From DAIDKA01 sp035506335 (GTDB lineage: Bacteria > Pseudomonadota > Gammaproteobacteria > Steroidobacterales > Steroidobacteraceae), in NCBI GenBank assembly GCA_035506335.1, contig DATJPN010000053.1:1-23425 (forward strand): 23,425 bases of DNA, in the 5' to 3' direction. Below, in pieces: positions 5,945 through 13,527 of the stretch. How positions within the stretch are numbered: the first letter of the stretch is position 1; every line of letters begins with the position of its first letter. The position numbers were made by a program, and so were the translations under genes. The notes under the pieces are model-generated. The model saw only the letters and a list, made by a program, of their open reading frames with translations, had not been told where the DNA came from and made no database searches.

Positions 5945-8590
5945 CTATCGGCTGACCGTTATGCTGGCTTGAAGATCCGTTGGACGAATAATCTGCATGA
6001 CCGGAGGTCCGGCTACCAGTTTGACCCAGAGGGCATCACCGTCCCTGAACCAGGAAGTCTCGTTCGCCTGGCGCAATGCGTTCAAGCTGGACGCCTCCGT
6101 TCCGGAGGCTGCTTTGGCGAAGCCCGGGAACTCAAAGATGACCCATGAGCCCTTGTGCAATTCAGCCAGGCTGAGAGTGACTTCCGGTCTTTCTGTCTTG
6201 ACCTGGATCTCGGTGCCGGCCTTCACAGTGCTCTCGTCGCCGGAGATCTTGAATTCCTTGCCGTTGCGAACCAGCGCGATGGGCGCCTGCGGAGCACGAC
6301 GAGAAAACAGAGCGGCACGTTGGGCCTGAACGAGGGGATCTTTTAAAGAACTCCCACCACCGATCGAAGCCAGCAAGGCAAACCGGGCGGTCCGGGATTC
6401 GAGGTTGACCGCTTTTGGAAACTCGCCTCTGCTGTCCGAGAGATTCAGCCGGCCGACGTCACCTTTGCACACCGAGGCGTTCCAGGTGGGATGGATCTGA
6501 CACGTGCTGTCGGTGACGACGCTGTCGTTCTCGCCATCGTTGAGCATGATGTGCGAATCGGGAACGCCGGTCACCGAGCCGTCCAGGTCGTGGATCGACA
6601 GGGTCCGGTATTGGTTGCCGCCGCGGTTATCATTATCGAACCGGGAATCGTATTTCGGGAAATAGACCGGCTTGGCGTTGACGAATTTCGCACCGCTGAT
6701 GCTGCTTCCGGTACTGAGCCCCGCGCTCGTGAACATCAGGAACGAAAGCGCGCCTGTCTTTCGTACCTTGTTATCCTGGAAATTCACGAAAGTCGTGTTC
6801 ACCACATCATCGCGGTAGTCATAGTATTCGTAGCCGCGGATGGGGAAATCCGGAATCTTAGGCTTCGGCAGGCTGCGGCCATAGGCGATTTCCTCGGGCG
6901 TCGAGGGGTTGCCGACATTTTCGGTCTCGCCGACGACCAGCGAATCGACCAGCCGTGCACTGAACCGTGAGGTGCCGACGTCGCCGGCGGCCTGCGTCAT
7001 GCCGATGGCGTTGTCGGCTAATTTCGCATTGCTGTAGACATAGAGGTCGCCCCGGCCCCACAGACCGTCATTGCGGTTCTTGTAGCTGGTCTGGTTCTCG
7101 AAGTGCGTCTCCAACAATTCGCTTTCCAGATCGTTGGGGTCTGCCAAATGCAGCCACGGAATGGAGGCCAGCCCGAAGGTGTTGTCTTCGTTGATATGCC
7201 GGTCAATCATGACCCCGTCGAAATTGGAATGGGACACGTTGCCCCTGAATGCGCGCAGCGGCGTTCGGCGCGGCCAGATGGTCTTGGCAATCTCGGCGCC
7301 CGCGAACTGACCTTGCGGGTGCATCGGTATGGAAAACCAGAAGCCGGTCTCATCGGAACCGGCGGCCACGTTGTCAATGAAGGAGTTGTCCGGGTTGGTG
7401 ATCCAGAAAGCCGACACCGTGTTGTCCGAGGGCAGCAGCACGTCCTTGGATTGCTGGCCATTCTGTCTGGGGGAACCGGGGGCACTCGGGGGGCGCTCGC
7501 CATTCGCAGCAAGGTTGGTCGGGACACACTCCTTGGAAGTGTGGCACTTCACCTGGATCGCCAGGTTGTGCACGAACTCGTTGCCGTGCTCGATGCCGTC
7601 CTCGAGGAAGAAGCAGTGCCCCACGGTGTTGTAGGTCACGTTGTTCTCCACGCGCACGAAATTCGTGCCGTGTACCGTCACGCAGCGGTTGTAGGTGTCG
7701 TGGATGGAGGAGTTCTTGATGTACTGCCCCTGGGCATCCCCCACCAGATGCCAATGGATCGGATAGCGCGCCAGTGTCAGGTTCTGGCCCATGCGGTTCA
7801 GCTCGACGCCTTCCACATACATGTGGCTCGACGGCATCGCCATGATGTGGCCGCCGAAGAACGTCTGCGCCGCATCTTCTGACGCCTGGATCTTGATGTT
7901 GCGCGTCAGGTTGGCCACTTCGCCGCGTTCATCCACGTTGTAGGTGATCTTGCCGAAGTGCATGTAGTCGAGCGGCTTGTCGAGCGTGATCTTGTTGCCG
8001 CTGATGGCGGCAATCGTGCGACGCTCGGCCTGCCGGGGGTTGTAGTCCGTGGAGGCGAGCACGATCTCGTCGCCTGCGCGCCAGCCGGAGGCATCCAGCA
8101 CCTGTATCGACGTGGCACCGGCCTTGGCGGTGGCGGACAGTTTGCTCCAGGTGTTGGTGGTGGAACCATGCAGGTTCAGCGTGCCGCCCGAGAGCATGAT
8201 GCCGCGGTCGCCCATGCCGCCCATCACGTCTTCACCCTTCACGTTGTCGGTCAGGGTGATGGTCGCGTTGTGCGTGTAGGGCCGGGCTTCACTGCCAATC
8301 GCCAGTTCCCCGTGCAGCATGACCCACTCGGTGGTGAGCGTGAGGTCGGCGTTGTCCGCAAAGCTGAGTTTGCCGTCGATGGAAAGACCGCCCAGCGCCG
8401 GCGGACTCACGTCGAGCACCACGTCCTTGTCCCTGCCGATGGTGACCTTGTCGCCGGCGACCGGCACCTTGCGGTTCGGCCAGGTGGCCGGGTCGGACCA
8501 AAGTGACTGCGCCGCCTGGGCACTCGCCACCTGCCCCCCCATGACAGCCAGGACACCGACGAAAAGGAACGAGCGATAGTGTTTTCGCAT
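5945..8590 (-). CDS. G8-domain, CEMIP/TMEM2-like secreted beta-helix protein
   Basis: 881 residues from the ATG at 8590. A TTG 15 nt upstream is possible, but the ATG begins the signal peptide (MRKHYRSFLFVGVLAVMGGQ, cleavage near AQA). Residues 27-115 or so are a G8 domain: LWSDPATWPNRKVPVAGDKV, then LGGLSIDGKLSFAD. A long right-handed beta-helix follows, with YPIHWHLVGD (about 276-285), RCVTVHG (302-308), GHCFFLEDGIEHGN (324-337), LLPSDN and GSDETGFWF. This order matches animal CEMIP/TMEM2, which promote hyaluronan depolymerisation. The C-terminal 85 residues or so form a separate domain shared with the paralogue. The export signal and domains suggest action on an extracellular glycan; hyaluronan itself is only an analogy. 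Unlike its paralogue it lacks the Pro/Ala/Gly-rich linker and Gly-rich tail. The N-terminal coding half is more GC-rich than the C-terminal half. Confidence 0.9.
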   Translation of the reverse strand: MRKHYRSFLFVGVLAVMGGQVASAQAAQSLWSDPATWPNRKVPVAGDKVTIGRDKDVVLDVSPPALGGLSIDGKLSFADNADLTLTTEWVMLHGELAIGSEARPYTHNATITLTDNVKGEDVMGGMGDRGIMLSGGTLNLHGSTTNTWSKLSATAKAGATSIQVLDASGWRAGDEIVLASTDYNPRQAERRTIAAISGNKITLDKPLDYMHFGKITYNVDERGEVANLTRNIKIQASEDAAQTFFGGHIMAMPSSHMYVEGVELNRMGQNLTLARYPIHWHLVGDAQGQYIKNSSIHDTYNRCVTVHGTNFVRVENNVTYNTVGHCFFLEDGIEHGNEFVHNLAIQVKCHTSKECVPTNLAANGERPPSAPGSPRQNGQQSKDVLLPSDNTVSAFWITNPDNSFIDNVAAGSDETGFWFSIPMHPQGQFAGAEIAKTIWPRRTPLRAFRGNVSHSNFDGVMIDRHINEDNTFGLASIPWLHLADPNDLESELLETHFENQTSYKNRNDGLWGRGDLYVYSNAKLADNAIGMTQAAGDVGTSRFSARLVDSLVVGETENVGNPSTPEEIAYGRSLPKPKIPDFPIRGYEYYDYRDDVVNTTFVNFQDNKVRKTGALSFLMFTSAGLSTGSSISGAKFVNAKPVYFPKYDSRFDNDNRGGNQYRTLSIHDLDGSVTGVPDSHIMLNDGENDSVVTDSTCQIHPTWNASVCKGDVGRLNLSDSRGEFPKAVNLESRTARFALLASIGGGSSLKDPLVQAQRAALFSRRAPQAPIALVRNGKEFKISGDESTVKAGTEIQVKTERPEVTLSLAELHKGSWVIFEFPGFAKAASGTEASSLNALRQANETSWFRDGDALWVKLVAGPPVMQIIRPTDLQASITVSR

Positions 8591-8991
8591 GGCCTCGACC
8601 CCCAAACCTGAATTATTGCCCTGAACCCTCTTCTTGGGTCCTGCCCCAGGGTTTCAGCGGCAAAGGATAGCGCGATGCCTCGATGGATTGCGACGTCGAG
8701 CGGCGGGCCTCCCGCGCGCCCGGCAACGCGCAGTACGACCTCTTGATCATAGCGGGCGATCCGGAGGTCTACGTGCGCGGCCGTCACCTCGTCGATCCGG
8801 GGTGTGTGGCCGGCCGCGCAGGGACCTGCTCCTGGAGTCTCCAGCTACACGTTTAGCTAGACACCAGCTACGCATTGCAGCTGCAAAGGTAGCACCGGAT
8901 CGGATTCCACGACTATGGACGAAAGCGGGAAAACAGTCCAACTCAGACGGTTACAGAAGCGTTGGCGGACATCTGCGGACGCCCCCGGAAC
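8591..8991. other. Intergenic stretch, 401 nt, with palindromic elements
   Basis: This gap lies between the stop of yicC and the start of the G8 gene, both leftward, and should contain the G8 gene promoter. A 57-codon plus-strand frame (8683-8856) has no suitable ribosome site or recognisable motif. Around 8841-8893 there is a direct repeat CCAGCTAC 23 nt apart, a perfect 12-bp palindrome TTGCAGCTGCAA (8875-8886), and flanking inverted GCTAC/GTAGC arms. No clear terminator follows yicC. Confidence 0.55.
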
Positions 8992-9861
8992 TCACTCGAT
9001 GTTCTGCACCTGCTCGCGCAACTGCTCGATGAGGACCTTCATGTCGACCGCGGCGCGGGTGGTCTCCAGGTCCTGTGACTTCGACGACAGGGTGTTGGCC
9101 TCGCGGTTCAGTTCCTGCATGAGGAAGTCCAGGCGCCGGCCCGCCGGCTCGCTGCCGGCGATGACGCGGCGGATCTCCTCGATGTGGGCGCCGAGCCGGT
9201 CGAGCTCCTCATCGACATCGAGCCGCTGCAGCATGAGGGCCAGTTCCTGCTCGAGCCGCTCCTGGTCGACTTGCGCCTTCAGCTCCGCGAGGCGCTCGTC
9301 CAGCCGGACGCGGATGCGGCTGCGTACCTCCGGCAGCCGCGTGCGGACCTGGGTCACGAGGGTGACGAGGCCCGCGCAGCGCTGCTCGATGAGTTCCCCC
9401 AGGCGCACGCCCTCGCGGGAGCGTGCGGCCGCGAGGTCATCGACGGTGGTGGTGCAGAGGGCGCGTGCCGCCGCGAGCAGGTCCTCGGTGCCGGTATCGT
9501 CGTCGCGGATGACGCCGGGCCAGCGCAGGGCTTCGAGGGCGTCGAGGGTGACGGGGATCGAGCCGGCGAGCGAGGTCATTTCCCGGACGCGGCCGAGGAG
9601 TTGCGCGAGGATGTCGCGATCCAGGTCCAGCGCCCGCGCGGCGCTGTCGGTTCGCCGAAAGGTGATGGTGCAGTCGATCTTGCCGCGTCTGAGGCCGCGC
9701 CCGAACTGCTGGCGGATCTCCGGATCGAGGCTGCGCAGCTCCTCGGGCAGCCGCAGGCTCGCCTCCAGGAACCGGTGATTGACGCTGCGCAGTTCGCAGA
9801 TCAGCGAACCCCAGGGTCCGGAAGTTTCGCGCCGCGCGAAGCCGGTCATGCTCGCAATCAT
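8992..9861 (-). CDS. yicC: YicC family protein, putative endoribonuclease
   Basis: 289 residues, the usual family length. The start is set at the ATG at 9861 because the protein then begins MIASMTGFARRE, matching the family N-terminus (MI-SMT-F). Visible family features are LICELRSVNHRFLE, FGRGLRRGKIDCTI, and the conserved C-terminal stretch around GRRLDFLMQELNREANTLSSKS, with the terminal QLREQVQNIE. YicC/YloC proteins are cytoplasmic RNases implicated in RNA turnover; in E. coli a role in decay of a regulatory RNA has been reported. No Shine-Dalgarno sequence is visible, and AT-rich promoter-like sequence lies within 20 nt of the start, so translation from a very short leader is possible. 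The gene diverges from the phosphatase-rph operon across only 56 nt. Confidence 0.93.
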   Translation of the reverse strand: MIASMTGFARRETSGPWGSLICELRSVNHRFLEASLRLPEELRSLDPEIRQQFGRGLRRGKIDCTITFRRTDSAARALDLDRDILAQLLGRVREMTSLAGSIPVTLDALEALRWPGVIRDDDTGTEDLLAAARALCTTTVDDLAAARSREGVRLGELIEQRCAGLVTLVTQVRTRLPEVRSRIRVRLDERLAELKAQVDQERLEQELALMLQRLDVDEELDRLGAHIEEIRRVIAGSEPAGRRLDFLMQELNREANTLSSKSQDLETTRAAVDMKVLIEQLREQVQNIE

Positions 9862-9873
9862 GGGCCGTCCGGA

Positions 9874-9882
9874 TGATATAAG
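9874..9882 (+). promoter_or_regulatory. Extended -10 promoter candidate for the PP2C-rph-rdgB-hemW operon
   Basis: TGATATAAG fits the extended -10 form TGnTATAAT with one mismatch. No good -35 box is found 16-18 nt upstream, as is common for extended -10 promoters. Transcription would begin near 9889, giving a leader of about 30 nt before the TTG start at 9918. The element lies 13 nt outside the yicC start on the other strand, so the two promoters probably overlap. Confidence 0.45.
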
Positions 9883-9917
9883 ATCCGCAAAAGTGTACCA
9901 GACAGCCAGAAAACTCC

Positions 9918-10664
9918 TTGCAGGTTGAATACGCGGATTTGAGTCTTCTCGGGGGCCGGGAGGAGAACCAGGACCGGGTCGCGGTGGCCGTCGCCGAGCA
10001 TGCCGCATTGCTGGTCGTGGTGGACGGCATGGGTGGGCACGCCGAAGGCGCGCGCGCCGCGGAAGTCACCCTGAAGACGCTGCTCGAGGCTTTCTGGCAC
10101 ACCCCGCAGCCGCTCTTCGATCCGCTCGGATTCCTGCACCTGACCCTCGGCCGGGCGCACGAGGAAGTGGTGCGCATCGGACTGCACCTGCCGCTCGAAC
10201 ACCGGCCGCGCGCGACCTGCGCGGTGTGCCTCGTGCAGCAGGGGTCGGCGTACTGGGCGCACGTCGGGGACAGCCGGATCTACCTGCTGCGCCAGGGCGC
10301 GGTGGCGGCCCGGACCCGCGATCACAGCCACGTCGAGCTGCTGCTGCGCGAGGGCCTGATCACGCCGGACCAGGCGCACAATCATCCCATGCGCAATTAT
10401 GTGGAATGCTGCCTCGGCGGCGACCCGGTGCTGCCGGACATGACCCTCGGGCAGCGGCACGCACTGCAGCGGGACGATGTGCTGTTCGTCTGTACGGACG
10501 GGGTCTGGGGTTGCCTGCGCGATTCGGAGATCGCCACGGCGCTGACCCTGCCCGGGATCGCCGAACGGGACCAGCTGGCCGCGCTGTGCCGCACGGCGGT
10601 CAGCGCCGCCGGGCCCAACGGCGACAACACCTCGGGCGCGGTGCTGCGCTGGAAGGGCCCGTGA
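9918..10664 (+). CDS. PP2C-family serine/threonine protein phosphatase
   Basis: 248 residues, a minimal single-domain bacterial PP2C (Stp/PrpC type). Metal-binding and catalytic motifs are in order: GGREENQDR near residue 12, VVVDGMGGHAEG near 33, AHVGDSRIYLLR near 114, LFVCTDGVWG near 192 and NGDNTSG near 235. These carry the aspartates that hold the two Mn/Mg ions. It should dephosphorylate Ser/Thr phosphoproteins in the cytoplasm; no partner kinase is seen in the window. The TTG at 9918 is the only in-frame start between the upstream stop at 9879 and the first motif, and no Shine-Dalgarno is evident. It overlaps rph by 4 nt (GTGA), so it is the first gene of a translationally coupled operon. 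Confidence 0.93.
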   Translation: MQVEYADLSLLGGREENQDRVAVAVAEHAALLVVVDGMGGHAEGARAAEVTLKTLLEAFWHTPQPLFDPLGFLHLTLGRAHEEVVRIGLHLPLEHRPRATCAVCLVQQGSAYWAHVGDSRIYLLRQGAVAARTRDHSHVELLLREGLITPDQAHNHPMRNYVECCLGGDPVLPDMTLGQRHALQRDDVLFVCTDGVWGCLRDSEIATALTLPGIAERDQLAALCRTAVSAAGPNGDNTSGAVLRWKGP

Positions 10665-11392
10665 GTCCCGCGCGACCGAGCGGCCGCGCCGCCGACGAGC
10701 TGCGGCCGATCAGCTTCGAGCCCGGGTTCACCCGCCACGCCGAAGGCTCGGTGCTGGTGCGCTTCGGCGAGACCCATGTGCTGTGCACGGCGAGCGTCGA
10801 GGAGGTGATTCCGCCGTTCCTGCGCGGCAAGGGACAGGGCTGGGTGACCGCCGAATACGGCATGCTGCCGCGCTCGACCCACACCCGGCAGGCCCGCGAG
10901 GCCGCCCGTGGCAAGCAAAGCGGGCGCACCCAGGAAATCCAGCGCCTGATCGGCCGTTCGCTGCGCGCGATCGTCGATCTGAAGGCACTCGGCGAGCGCA
11001 CCGTGACGCTGGACTGCGACGTGCTGCAGGCCGACGGCGGCACGCGCACGGCCGCGATCACCGGCAGCTACGTCGCCCTCGCCCAGGCGGTCGCCGCGTT
11101 GCAGGGCCGCGGGGCGCTCGGCCGCAGTCCCCTGCACGGGCAGATCGCCGCGATCTCGGTCGGCGTCGTCGGCGGCGCGCCGGTTCTCGACCTCGACTAT
11201 GCCGAGGACTCGCAGGCCGAGACCGACATGAACGTGGTCATGAACAGCGGCGGCGCCTTCGTCGAGATCCAGGGCACGGCCGAAGGCCACGCCTTCCGGC
11301 GCCATGAGCTCGACGCGCTGCTCGACCTCGCGACGGGCGGGCTCGCGAGGATCTTCGCGCTGCAGTCACAGGCCGTCGCGGCACGCCGCTGA
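10661..11392 (+). CDS. rph: Ribonuclease PH
   Basis: 243 residues. A GTG start at 10661 overlaps the previous stop (GTGA) and has GGAAGG 5 nt upstream; a much longer frame exists upstream but overlaps the phosphatase gene. The N-terminus SGRAADELRPISFE and HAEGSVLVRFGETHVLCTAS is diagnostic, as is DCDVLQADGGTRTAAITGSY, which holds the catalytic aspartates, and DLDYAEDSQAETDMNVVMN. RNase PH is a phosphate-dependent 3'-5' exoribonuclease that trims tRNA 3' ends in a hexameric ring. It is followed by rdgB after 7 nt. The rph-rdgB pairing is common in Gammaproteobacteria. Confidence 0.97.
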   Translation: MSPARPSGRAADELRPISFEPGFTRHAEGSVLVRFGETHVLCTASVEEVIPPFLRGKGQGWVTAEYGMLPRSTHTRQAREAARGKQSGRTQEIQRLIGRSLRAIVDLKALGERTVTLDCDVLQADGGTRTAAITGSYVALAQAVAALQGRGALGRSPLHGQIAAISVGVVGGAPVLDLDYAEDSQAETDMNVVMNSGGAFVEIQGTAEGHAFRRHELDALLDLATGGLARIFALQSQAVAARR

Positions 11393-11399
11393 GCCTTAA

Positions 11400-11984
11400 G
11401 TGAAGGTCGTGCTCGCGAGCGGCAATGCCGGCAAGGTCCGGGAGTTCGCCGCCCTGCTCGCGGCGCGCGGCCTTACGGTCCTGCCCCAGACTGCCTTCGG
11501 GATCAGCCCGCCGGAGGAGACCGGCGCGAGCTTCCTCGACAACGCGCTCATCAAGGCCCGGCACGCGGCCGAGCGCTCGGGGCTGCCGGCGATCGCGGAT
11601 GATTCGGGCATCGAGGTCGACGCGCTCGGCGGCCGGCCCGGCGTCCGCTCGGCGCGCTACGCCGGCGAGAACGCCGGAGATGCCGAGAACATCGCCCGGC
11701 TGCTGCAGGAAATGACCGGCGTGCCGGAGGCCGCGCGCACCGCGCGGTTTCGCTGTGTGCTGGTGTTCGTCCGCGACGGCGCCGATCCCGCGCCGCTCGT
11801 GGCCGAGGGCCTCTGGGAGGGCCACGTGCTCACATCCCCGCGGGGCGCCGGGGGGTTCGGCTACGATCCGGTCTTCCAGCCCGACGGATTCCCGGGCAGC
11901 GCGGCCGAGATGAGCGCCGCCGACAAGAACCGCGCAAGTCACCGCGCGCAGGCGCTGCGTGCGCTCATGGCCGCCCTGCCTTGA
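11400..11984 (+). CDS. rdgB: XTP/dITP diphosphatase (RdgB/HAM1)
   Basis: 194 residues, the typical family length. It hydrolyses dITP, ITP and XTP to monophosphates, keeping deaminated purines out of nucleic acids. Motifs are LASGNAGKVREF at the N-terminus (substrate-binding SGNxxK), AIADDSGIEVDAL (metal-binding acidic pair), GGFGYDPVF and the C-terminal KNRASHRAQAL. GTG at 11400 gives MKVVLASGN, the standard start for the family; the ribosome site is weak, so coupling to rph 7 nt upstream is likely. Its TGA overlaps the TTG of hemW (TTGA). Confidence 0.97.
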   Translation: MKVVLASGNAGKVREFAALLAARGLTVLPQTAFGISPPEETGASFLDNALIKARHAAERSGLPAIADDSGIEVDALGGRPGVRSARYAGENAGDAENIARLLQEMTGVPEAARTARFRCVLVFVRDGADPAPLVAEGLWEGHVLTSPRGAGGFGYDPVFQPDGFPGSAAEMSAADKNRASHRAQALRALMAALP

Positions 11985-13171
11985 GCCTGCAGACCCCGCC
12001 GCTGTCGCTGTACCTGCACTTTCCCTGGTGCGTGCGCAAATGCCCCTATTGCGACTTCAATTCCTACACCCTCGGAAGCGAGCTCCCCGAGGCGGGCTAC
12101 CTCGAGGCGCTGTCGCGTGACCTGCGTGAGCAGGCCGGATGGCCGCAGGTCAGGGGGCGGGAGCTCACGAGCGTGTTCATGGGCGGCGGCACGCCGAGCC
12201 TCTTTTCCCCCGACGCCATCGGCCGGGTGCTCGAGGAGGCGCGTGCGCTCTTCGGCTTCGCGCCGGACATCGAGATCACCCTCGAGGCGAATCCCGGCAC
12301 GATCGAGCGTGGAGCCTTCGCCGAGTACGCCGCGGCGGGGGTCAACCGGGTGTCCCTCGGGGCCCAGAGCTTCGGGGCGCGGCAGCTTCAGGCACTGGGC
12401 CGGATCCACGGCGCAGCCGATACGGTGCGCGCGGCCGAGGAGCTGCATGCCGCGTCCTTGAGCAATTTCAATCTGGACCTGATGTATGGCCTGCCGGAGC
12501 AGGATCCGGCCGGCGCGCGAGTGGACCTGCGGCAGGCGCTGGCCCTGGAGCCGGCGCACCTCTCCCACTACCACCTCACGATGGAACCCGGCACGGTATT
12601 CGGCGCCCGGCCGCCCCCCCTGCCGAGCGAGGACAGCATCGAGTCGATGCTCGAGGCGTGTACCGGGATCCTCGGCGCCGCGGATTTCGGGCACTACGAG
12701 GTCTCGGCCTACGCGCGATCGGGCCGCGAGTGCCGTCACAACCTCAACTACTGGACCTTCGGCGATTACCTCGGCGCGGGCGCCGGCGCCCACCGCCAGC
12801 TCCCCGACGCGGCCCGCCGCGGCATCGTGCGGACCACCCACACCCGCGAGCCGCGCCGCTACCAGGCCGGGACACCGATCAGCGTGCGGACGGTCCTGCC
12901 TGCCGAACTGCCGTTCGAGTTCATGATGAACGCGCTGCGCCTGACCGCGGGGTTCAGCGCGGCGCTGTTCGAGGCGCGTACGGGGTTGAGTTTCGAGGCG
13001 GTGGCCCCCATCCTCCGAAGACAGCGGGAGCGCGGCCTGATCGAGGAGGTCGAGGGGCGCTGGGCCCCGAGCCCCACCGGGCTGCGGTTCCTGAACGAGC
13101 TGCTCGTGGAGTTTCTTCCCGACCCGGCCGGCGCTGCAGATCCGGAACTGTCAAGATCGCAGGGGCCCTGA
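11981..13171 (+). CDS. hemW: Heme chaperone HemW (radical SAM, coproporphyrinogen oxidase-like)
   Basis: 396 residues. The radical-SAM cluster motif is at the start, PWCVRKCPYCDFNS (CxxxCxxC), followed by SVFMGGGTPSLF (the GGGTP SAM site), ITLEANPGT, VNRVSLGAQSF and the Y-G-LP loop in NLDLMYGLPEQ. The HemW-specific tail includes HNLNYWTFGDYLGAGAGAH, then a HemN C-terminal domain. HemW proteins bind heme and a [4Fe-4S] cluster and are thought to deliver heme to respiratory enzymes; they lack genuine coproporphyrinogen dehydrogenase activity. The TTG start overlaps the rdgB stop by 4 nt and yields MSLQTPPLSLYLHFPW, matching the family N-terminus. It is the last gene of the operon; no obvious terminator follows. 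Confidence 0.95.
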   Translation: MSLQTPPLSLYLHFPWCVRKCPYCDFNSYTLGSELPEAGYLEALSRDLREQAGWPQVRGRELTSVFMGGGTPSLFSPDAIGRVLEEARALFGFAPDIEITLEANPGTIERGAFAEYAAAGVNRVSLGAQSFGARQLQALGRIHGAADTVRAAEELHAASLSNFNLDLMYGLPEQDPAGARVDLRQALALEPAHLSHYHLTMEPGTVFGARPPPLPSEDSIESMLEACTGILGAADFGHYEVSAYARSGRECRHNLNYWTFGDYLGAGAGAHRQLPDAARRGIVRTTHTREPRRYQAGTPISVRTVLPAELPFEFMMNALRLTAGFSAALFEARTGLSFEAVAPILRRQRERGLIEEVEGRWAPSPTGLRFLNELLVEFLPDPAGAADPELSRSQGP

Positions 13172-13527
13172 TTCGGGCTTCGCGGGCTCTTTATTCACAG
13201 GGCCGGCGAGGCACTTCGGTAAATGAGAGTATTACGTGCAATATTACCTATTCTGCACGACAAGATGCCCGTAACTTATTGAATGAAAAGGCTGAAACTA
13301 GGTGTACATTTCTTGACCAAGGTCATAAAAGTGCAATTTGGCCCGCAAATGGAGGCCCTGCAGGGCCGATAGTCCACAGAATTATCCACAGGTTCTGTGG
13401 ATAAGGAATGGACCTGCACTGCAGCAGCTTGCCGGGGCCTTGAGCCCCGAAGCATTCACCGTTAAACTCCCGCGCCCTTTTGCCCTCAAGGGCCGATACC
13501 GGCCCGATCAAGTCCGAAGAGCCCATC
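13172..13527. other. AT-rich intergenic region with DnaA-box cluster (candidate oriC or DnaA-regulated site)
   Basis: This 356-nt gene-free gap is unusually AT-rich at about 13,190-13,345 for this genome. It contains exact matches to the DnaA-box consensus TTATNCACA at 13191-13199 (+), 13382-13390 (+) and 13396-13404 (-). The last two form a perfect 9-bp inverted pair separated by GGTTC. A weaker match, TAGTCCACA, lies at 13370-13378. The AT-rich stretch between the outer boxes could serve as an unwinding element. dnaA, dnaN, mnmG and rpmH are not nearby, so a DnaA-titration or DnaA-regulated site remains possible. Confidence 0.5.
13490..13505 (+). promoter_or_regulatory. Leader hairpin upstream of rpmE
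   Basis: GGGCCG-ATAC-CGGCCC forms a perfect 6-bp stem ending 22 nt before the rpmE ATG. It follows another hairpin, CGGGGC-CTTGA-GCCCCG, at 13433-13449. There is no T-tract, so termination is unlikely. Ribosomal-protein leaders often carry autoregulatory structures, including one described for E. coli rpmE; applying that here is inference. Confidence 0.35.

Noticed and set aside
8683..8856. 57-codon plus-strand open frame in the gap after yicC
   Set aside because: No properly spaced ribosome site, no family motif, and no coding bias distinguishable from the surrounding DNA.
10226..10660. Upstream extension of the rph reading frame
   Set aside because: It lies inside the PP2C gene in another frame, and the GTG at 10661 gives the exact RNase PH N-terminus with a ribosome site.
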